Origin: a bacterium
GTDB taxonomy: Bacteria > Armatimonadota > Chthonomonadetes > Chthonomonadales > Chthonomonadaceae
Direction of reading: 5' to 3'
Assembly: GCA_021805405.1 (NCBI GenBank)
Contig: JAJZFK010000221.1
Span: 1 to 6,253 of the forward strand
Length of the DNA: 6,253 bases
Below, piece by piece: positions 1-5,100 of this stretch. The notes beneath the pieces were generated by a model, which was given only the letters and a program-made list of their open reading frames with translations, was not told the DNA's origin and searched no databases. The translations under genes and the position numbers were made by a program. Positions within the stretch are counted from its first letter, which is position 1. Each line of letters opens with the position of its first letter.

Positions 1-1335
1 CAGGTTGGCCGGAGTAAACTCACCTTGTGACGCGACACTTTCTACCAGAGCATCAACATTGCTGCGTATGCCGTCGACTCGTAGTTGGGCGTCATCACCA
101 ACCGTAACCAGAGCGAGGTCTCTCTCTGGGATGTAGACTTTTAGCCAGATATCCTGAGGGGTATCCAGCCGCAACAAGGTGGCACCGGCCTGTACCAGGT
201 CTCCGACGGCTACAGGAATGTTATCCACAATACCATTAGTAGGCGCGCGCACAACTCGCTCGCTGAGGTTGATTTCCGAGCTTCTTGCCTGCGCAAGCGC
301 CGCCATCGCCTGGGCGCGGCTCTGAGCAATTTCCTCTGCTCTGCTGCCCGCCTTAAGCTTCGACAGGAGCTCTTCTTGTTGCATAAGTTCAGCCCTAGCC
401 TGCAAAATCTGCTGCGGCCTGCTTCCATGAATTAGCTCCTCGAGGGCCGCGCGAGCCTGATTTCTGGCCGCAAGGTCTGCGGCAATCTGCTCGGGACGCG
501 TGCCCGCAAGCTGCAGGTCGAGTGCCGCCCGCGCGCTGTCATAGGCCGCCTTAGCCTGCGCAATCTGCTCGCGGGTAGAACCTTTGGTGGTGCGCTGTAG
601 TGCCTGCTGCAACTGCACGGCATTCTGCTGTGCGGACCGATAGGTGGCGACTGCCTCATCGTACTGCTGGCGACTTACAGCATCCTGTAAGTACAGCGTT
701 CTGTAGCGGTCCACGTCCTGGTGTGCCAACACAGCCTGCGCCTCCGATGCCTTGTAGCGAGCCGCGGCTTCGGCGCGCTCCTGCTGAGTAGGTCCCCTAA
801 GCGTCTGCTTAAGCGCAGCGGCTGCCTCCTCCGCCGCTGCTCTTGCCTCAGCTATCTCCTGCGGGCGTGGACCGTTGAGGTCTTTCTGGTAAATAGCTTG
901 TGCCTGTTGCAGTTTGGATCGACCCTGCGCAATATCCTCTTTGCGCGGTCCTGCTATCAGGAGGGCAAGGTTTGCCTGTGCTGCGCTAACAGCTGCTGCC
1001 TGGGCGGCTATATCTTGTGGGCGCGGGCCGTGCAAGGTTTCAAGATAGGCTGCTTGGGATTGTTGTGCCTGCGCCTTTAGTGCCAGAGCTTTCTGCGCTT
1101 GCGGGGCAGCATTCAGCAACACGAGCGGCTGTCCCATATGCACGCTGTCGCCTTCATTTACCAGGATACTGCGGATACGGCCATCGGTGCGTGACGATAC
1201 GTTGGCGGGAGTAGACTGGAAGAAGCCGGAGAGGTAGCTACGCTCGCGAATTCTCTGCAGGTTAATGTACCAACCGCCCAGCCCAACTATGAGTATGATG
1301 ACCAGTGCGACAATGGCCGAAATGCGCTGCCTCAT
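1..1335 (-). CDS. HlyD/YbhG-type periplasmic adaptor (membrane fusion protein) with an extended repeat hairpin, C-terminus cut by window edge
   Basis: This is the periplasmic adaptor of a tripartite exporter, linking an inner-membrane pump to a TolC-like outer-membrane channel. The frame is open from ATG 1335 to base 1 (445 codons). The start is supported by AGGAG seven bases upstream. Residues 5-22 are one hydrophobic helix with no visible cleavage site, so probably an inner-membrane anchor. Residues 43-76 are the first lipoyl half-motif (GRIRSILVNEGDSV). A long Ala/Gln-rich hairpin covers about 77-355. Its tip has R210, L214 and S221, the +4/+7 spacing of the RLS motif used by TolC-docking adaptors. 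Residues 361-390 are the second lipoyl half (RAPTNGIVDNI), followed by a beta-barrel start (IWLKVYIPERDL). The last visible residues (GEFTPANL) align with AEFTPKT of E. coli YbhG as I recall it, so roughly 50 residues are missing. The hairpin carries eight 26-residue repeats, three more per arm than YbhG. It follows tetR by 70 bp on the same strand. The family is secure; the pump partner and substrate are unknown. Confidence 0.93.
   Translation of the reverse strand, partial: MRQRISAIVALVIILIVGLGGWYINLQRIRERSYLSGFFQSTPANVSSRTDGRIRSILVNEGDSVHMGQPLVLLNAAPQAQKALALKAQAQQSQAAYLETLHGPRPQDIAAQAAAVSAAQANLALLIAGPRKEDIAQGRSKLQQAQAIYQKDLNGPRPQEIAEARAAAEEAAAALKQTLRGPTQQERAEAAARYKASEAQAVLAHQDVDRYRTLYLQDAVSRQQYDEAVATYRSAQQNAVQLQQALQRTTKGSTREQIAQAKAAYDSARAALDLQLAGTRPEQIAADLAARNQARAALEELIHGSRPQQILQARAELMQQEELLSKLKAGSRAEEIAQSRAQAMAALAQARSSEINLSERVVRAPTNGIVDNIPVAVGDLVQAGATLLRLDTPQDIWLKVYIPERDLALVTVGDDAQLRVDGIRSNVDALVESVASQGEFTPANL
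271..582 (-). repeat. Return-arm block: four 26-residue (78-bp) repeats in the adaptor hairpin
   Basis: Four consecutive repeats start at G252, G278, G304 and G330 (DNA 505-582, 427-504, 349-426 and 271-348). They open with Gly-Ser or Gly-Thr, never Gly-Pro: GSTREQIA, GTRPEQIA, GSRPQQIL, GSRAEEIA. Spacing is again exactly 26 residues. Each glycine pairs with one on the outgoing arm so that the residue numbers sum to 433 (181+252, 155+278, 129+304, 103+330). The two arms are therefore in mirror register about position 216.5, inside the RLS tip. Confidence 0.92.
718..1029 (-). repeat. Outgoing-arm block: four 26-residue (78-bp) repeats in the adaptor hairpin
   Basis: Four consecutive protein repeats start at G103, G129, G155 and G181 (DNA 952-1029, 874-951, 796-873 and 718-795). 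Each opens with Gly-Pro: GPRPQDIA, GPRKEDIA, GPRPQEIA, GPTQQERA. An Ala/Gln-rich helical stretch follows. Spacing is exactly 26 residues without any indel. Codon choice differs between copies, so the repeat is clear in protein but weak in DNA. The block forms the helix that runs out toward the channel tip. Coordinates follow directly from the translation. Confidence 0.92.
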
Positions 1336-1342
1336 ATCAGTG

Positions 1343-1347
1343 CTCCT
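1343..1347 (-). promoter_or_regulatory. Shine-Dalgarno site of the adaptor gene
   Basis: AGGAG on the minus strand lies seven bases upstream of the ATG at 1335. It supports that start and the hydrophobic N-terminus that follows. Confidence 0.85.
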
Positions 1348-1359
1348 GTATGACGCCAT

Positions 1360-1379
1360 TTGATTGTTCGATCAGTCAA
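1360..1379. promoter_or_regulatory. Putative TetR operator B, upstream of the adaptor gene
   Basis: TTGATTG-N6-CAGTCAA is an inverted repeat with one mismatch from TTGATTG-N6-CAATCAA. It sits in the 70-bp gap between tetR and the adaptor gene, ending 13 bases before the Shine-Dalgarno site. It matches operator A at the tetR promoter at 13 of 18 aligned positions with no gap. The TTGACT on the minus strand within it might serve as a -35 box, but I see no convincing -10 at a proper distance. The site could therefore act on a weak promoter or as a roadblock to transcription coming from tetR. Binding is inferred. Confidence 0.65.
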
Positions 1380-1405
1380 CCTTAGGGAAGCAAAAATTGA
1401 CATGT

Positions 1406-2023
1406 TCATTCTGCCGCCACTCCGTTTAAAAAGACTCCGATAACCTCGTTAGCTATAGTTGCACTGGGTATCACGGGGTTTTCAGGTATTCGAAGTAGAT
1501 GGCGCGAGAACATGTAGGTCATTAGGGGGCCAAGAAAGCAGCGAGCAGCAAGATTTGGATCCATCATACGCAGTTCACCCTTGTCCATTTTGGTACGTAG
1601 GAATCCCGCTATAAGGCCCATTAACCTCATAGGGCCAAGCTGGGCGATGAGTGTGGCTACTTCCTGGGAACCCACTGCTTCGGCTACCAGAACTCTAAAA
1701 CACGCACCGCGACTAGGGTCGTCTACCATGGCAAGGTAGCTGTTTGCAATGAGGCGCAGCCCCTCCTGAACCGACAGCGCGTTAAGTGTATCTGCAGAAT
1801 TAAGGTGCGTTAGCGTTGGTGAGAAGCTTTCTAGCACAGCCTTTAGAAGATCATCCTTGCTTTCAAAATAGTGGTAAATTAGGCCAGGTGACTTGATGCC
1901 TGCCGCACGTGCGATGGTCACGTTGGTTGCGCGGGTGAATCCGCGCTCGGAAAACACCGTGAGGGCGGCATTCAGTATCTGTTGTCGCCGTACTTCGTGG
2001 GTGGTAGAAATTACATCGGACAT
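1406..2023 (-). CDS. TetR/AcrR-family transcriptional repressor
   Basis: This is a ligand-responsive DNA-binding regulator, probably repressing itself and the exporter genes that follow. It is 205 residues from ATG 2023, a normal length for the family. Residues 10-60 form the TetR_N domain, with a helix-turn-helix at about 32-53 (VTIARAAGIKSPGLIYHYF) and the family's typical F-x-S-K-D-D-L-L end. Residues 70-205 are the all-helical ligand and dimer domain; its pattern (LVAEAV...GELRMMDPNLAARCFLG) resembles the AefR-like C-terminal type, a weaker call. The frame stays open to an ATG at 2092, but that start lies upstream of the probable -35 box and would translate through promoter and operator. 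ATG 2023 has GGTGA six bases upstream and is preferred; ATG 2035, next to the operator, is the alternative. The adaptor gene follows after 70 bp. As in E. coli cecR-ybhG, regulator and adaptor are adjacent, but this protein is not obviously CecR itself. Confidence 0.93.
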   Translation of the reverse strand: MSDVISTTHEVRRQQILNAALTVFSERGFTRATNVTIARAAGIKSPGLIYHYFESKDDLLKAVLESFSPTLTHLNSADTLNALSVQEGLRLIANSYLAMVDDPSRGACFRVLVAEAVGSQEVATLIAQLGPMRLMGLIAGFLRTKMDKGELRMMDPNLAARCFLGPLMTYMFSRHLLRIPENPVIPSATIANEVIGVFLNGVAAE

Positions 2024-2035
2024 ATTATTCACCAT

Positions 2036-2057
2036 GATTGATTGACTAATCAATCTA
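2036..2057. promoter_or_regulatory. Putative TetR operator A, on the tetR start site
   Basis: GATTGATT-N4-AATCAATC (2036-2055) is a perfect 8-bp-arm inverted repeat. Read in the frame shared with operator B it is TTGATTG-N6-CAATCTA (2038-2057), one mismatch from TTGATTG-N6-CAATCAA. It begins at the downstream edge of the -10 box and covers the expected transcription start near 2050, so a bound repressor would block initiation. Autoregulation is inferred from position and symmetry. Confidence 0.8.
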
Positions 2058-2085
2058 TTATGACCCATCCCTCGATACGTGTCAA
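2057..2085 (-). promoter_or_regulatory. Sigma70-type promoter of tetR
   Basis: The minus strand has a perfect -35 box TTGACA (2080-2085), a 17-bp spacer and a -10 box CATAAT (2057-2062), one base from consensus. The expected start is near 2050, giving a leader of about 27 bases before ATG 2023. This promoter would also feed the adaptor gene, since no terminator is visible in the 70 bp between them. Confidence 0.8.
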
Positions 2086-2143
2086 GCCCCATGGTTAAGG
2101 ACTGTTTGTGTTAAACGGGCGTGAGGTGCCTAGGGGTGGCGGC

Positions 2144-2182
2144 AAAAAACGACGCAGGACGCGAAATCTAGATCGCGCCCTG
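2144..2182 (-). terminator. Probable rho-independent terminator after the glucan synthase gene
   Basis: On the minus strand, CAGGGCGCGA (2173-2182) pairs with TCGCGTCCTG (2155-2164) as a 10-bp GC-rich stem with one G-U pair and an 8-base loop. A run of six T (2144-2149) follows. The T-run starts five bases after the stem rather than directly after it, which lowers confidence. The hairpin begins about nine bases after the stop codon and precedes the tetR promoter, so it separates the two transcription units. Confidence 0.5.
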
Positions 2183-2191
2183 AAATGCTAC

Positions 2192-5100
2192 TTAGGAGAT
2201 AGTTGATCTACCATTATTACCCGCCTTAATCGGTAATGGCTCAACAATACTCGTGGAACCCATCACAATTGCTACCGCGTGCTGTTGACCGTCGTCGCAA
2301 AGCGTGATGGTACCGCCAGGGCAAATCGTACCATCAAGCTCTACAAGTGTAACACCAGTGCAATGATGACCGCTGTTATCCACAACAATTTCATACTTTG
2401 CGCTTCCGTATCGATAACTAATCGTGAAACCGTTCCAGCGTTCGTGGATCGATGGTCTAATGGTCAGCTTTTCACCCCGCTTTTCAAAGCCGAGCACTTC
2501 CTCCAGCCAGATACGGTACATCCACGCGGCCGCTCCTGTGTACCACGACCAGCCAGCACGGCCCTCACTCCCTTTTAGATTGTAGATATCTGCTGACACA
2601 GCGTACGGTTCGGCTTTGTACCGCTGGGCGTCCTCCGGATTTCGCGAGTGTTCAATAGGGTTCATCATACTAAGAAGCTCAACCGCGCGGTTGCCGGTAC
2701 CCATGCGCGCAAACGCCATTGGCATCCAGAGACTACCATGTGTATATTGCCCGCCGTTTTCACGTACGCCGGGCGGGTAACCCTTGATGTACCCGGCATC
2801 TAAAGGTGTTTTATCGAATGGCGGGGTAAAGAGCAGCACTATCTTCTCTTCCGTGCGTACGAGGCGGCTGTCTGCTGAATTCATCGCCTGCTGATATCGA
2901 GCGGTGCTACCCATTCCCGATATGACTGCCCATGACTGTGCCAAGGAATCGATTTGATCCTCCAGGCTGGCGGCAGATCCAACAGCCATGCCGTCATCAA
3001 AGAAAGCACGCAGATACCACGCTCCATCCCAGGCTTCTTTTTCTACTGTCGCGGCCACTCTTGCAGCTTCCTCCTGCCATCTAAGCGCTTCGGGTAGATT
3101 AGACGAATATGTTAGTAGTTCAGCGAGATCGTTCATGACGTGTGCGAGAAACCATGCCAGCCACACGCTTTCGCCCTTACCCTCCACGCCAACGCGACTA
3201 AGGCTGTCGTTCCAGTCACCAGTTCCTATCAGCGGTAGTCCATGCGCACCAGCGGTATTGGCGCGCTTTACAGCGCGTCGACAGTGGTCAAGGAGGTCTG
3301 CCTTGAGGAGGGATACCCCTGGTGTATTGAATATTTCGAGTTCTCCTTCATCAATCGGTTTGCTTGTAATAAACGGCACCTGTTGCCTTAATATGCTTGT
3401 ATCACCCGTAACGCGCACATACTGTGCGGTCACAAATGGAAGCCACAACAGGTCATCTGACATTCTGGTTCTCACACCCATACCCGTAGGTGGGAGCCAC
3501 CAGTGCTGCACATCGCCGTCTTCAAATTGGCGCTCTGCAGATTTGAGAATCTGCTCGCGTGCAAGATGCGGTTTTGTATAAACCAGCGCCATGATATCCT
3601 GGAGTTGATCTCTAAACCCGAATGCACCGCCAGACTGGTAGAATGCCGAACGTGCCCAAAGCCTGCAGCTTAGCGCCTGATATAACAGCCAGCGATTGAG
3701 AAGCAAGTTAGCCGCCTCGTCCGGCGTCTGTAGCTCGAGAGTGGAAAGTGCGCTATCCCACCACGCCTTTACCTCATCCAGACATGCGTGGGCGGCGTTT
3801 ACCTCACGATATCGGGCCACCAGCTCGTGCGCTTCCTCTGCGTTGGCGGCCTGACCTAGCAGAAAAACTATTTCCATAGACCGCTGAGGTTCAATCTCTA
3901 CGCTGCACTGCAAGGCAAAACAGGGATCCAGCTGGGAGCCGGTTGCACGGCTTAAAGCGATTCTCCTCAGTTCGAATGGTGCTGCGTTAGAACCATTTCG
4001 CCCCAGGAACGCTGTGCGGTCACACGTGTAGGAGGTAACTGGCTGGCTGCACGCCGCAAACGTCACCCTGTCGCCATAATCGGCATGGTAAGGATTTCGG
4101 GCAAGAAGCGTTGCATGGGCACTAACCCACTCTGTTCTCACCTGCATCTGGCACTCTTCACGCGTAGAACCAAGAACGAGTTCTGCGTAATGTGTTATTG
4201 TGAGCCTTCGCCGTCGCGATGAGCAGTTGGTAAGCCGAAGAACCTGCAACTTTACGGGTGCACCGCCGCCATCGTTTACCGGTACAAACGTGGTTAGCTG
4301 CTGCTCAATAGCGTGGCTGTTATGCTCAATCAGCGTGTAGCCCTGCCCGTGTCGTATCCTGTAAGCATCCTGCTCCCTTATAGGTAGCGGTGTTGGCGTC
4401 CACACCACATCCATATCGTCATCGCGCAGGTAAATTGCCTCGCCGACTTCATCGCAAACCGGATCGTTCGACCAAGGGGTAAGCCGGTTTGTCTGGCTGT
4501 TTTCAAACCAGGAAAAACCAGATCCTGCCTCCGAAATAGTTGTTCCAAACAGCGGATTTGCAATCACGTTTATCCAGGGCATTGGTGCAACAAGATCTGG
4601 TGATAGGTAGATTGCATATTCGCGGCCGTCACGGGTAAATCCGCCAGTACCATTGAAATATGAGAGCTCCATGAATGGCAGCTCTGTGGATGCCTCTTCG
4701 GGCAATCGCTTAGCAATGATGAGTGGGCCGGCAGGAGCAACAACTTGCGCCGGGATTGCGAGTTGTTGCGAAAGGTCACCTCGAGCTGCAACGAGTACCA
4801 CCCGCGCGACGCCTAGCATAACAGCGCGGTCTTCGTGCGGCATAAGATAGACCTGCTGAATTACCGCAGTGCCTCCTGCGGTAACACCGGAGGTATCGGC
4901 ATGCGCAGTTACGAGGCTCTGCAGTTTGCGCTGCAGCAGTTGATCGTAGGTTGCACCTTCCTCATTAAGAATGACGAGATCGGTCTTTAATCCTCGCGCT
5001 CGCCAGTAGCTGTGAGCGGTGAGAACCTGCCGAACGAGATCAAGCTTCTCATCGCTCCCTATGCTGAGTACGCAAACTGGAAGGTCACCGGAGATACCGT

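Noticed and set aside
271..1029. Regular 78-bp spacing as a possible CRISPR or satellite array
   Set aside because: The periodicity is at the protein level only; the units have no identical DNA repeats and lie inside a continuous coding frame.
721..1080. 119-codon plus-strand open frame
   Set aside because: It lies antisense to the adaptor's low-complexity repeat region, is Cys/Leu-rich with no family likeness, and is a by-product of the Ala/Gln-rich codons on the other strand.
1351..1379. A sigma70 promoter for the adaptor using TTGACT at 1374-1379
   Set aside because: The only weak -10 candidates lie 20-21 bp away; the bases at 17 bp (GCGTCA) are not a -10 box.
2024..2092. Longer TetR start at ATG 2092, adding 23 residues
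   Set aside because: It lies upstream of the -35/-10 promoter and would translate through the operator palindrome; the extra residues are not TetR-like and the 205-residue form has the normal length.
2988..3581. 197-codon plus-strand open frame
   Set aside because: It is antisense to the conserved GH94 barrel, including the catalytic GDWND; its Ser/Arg-rich translation has no recognisable domain.
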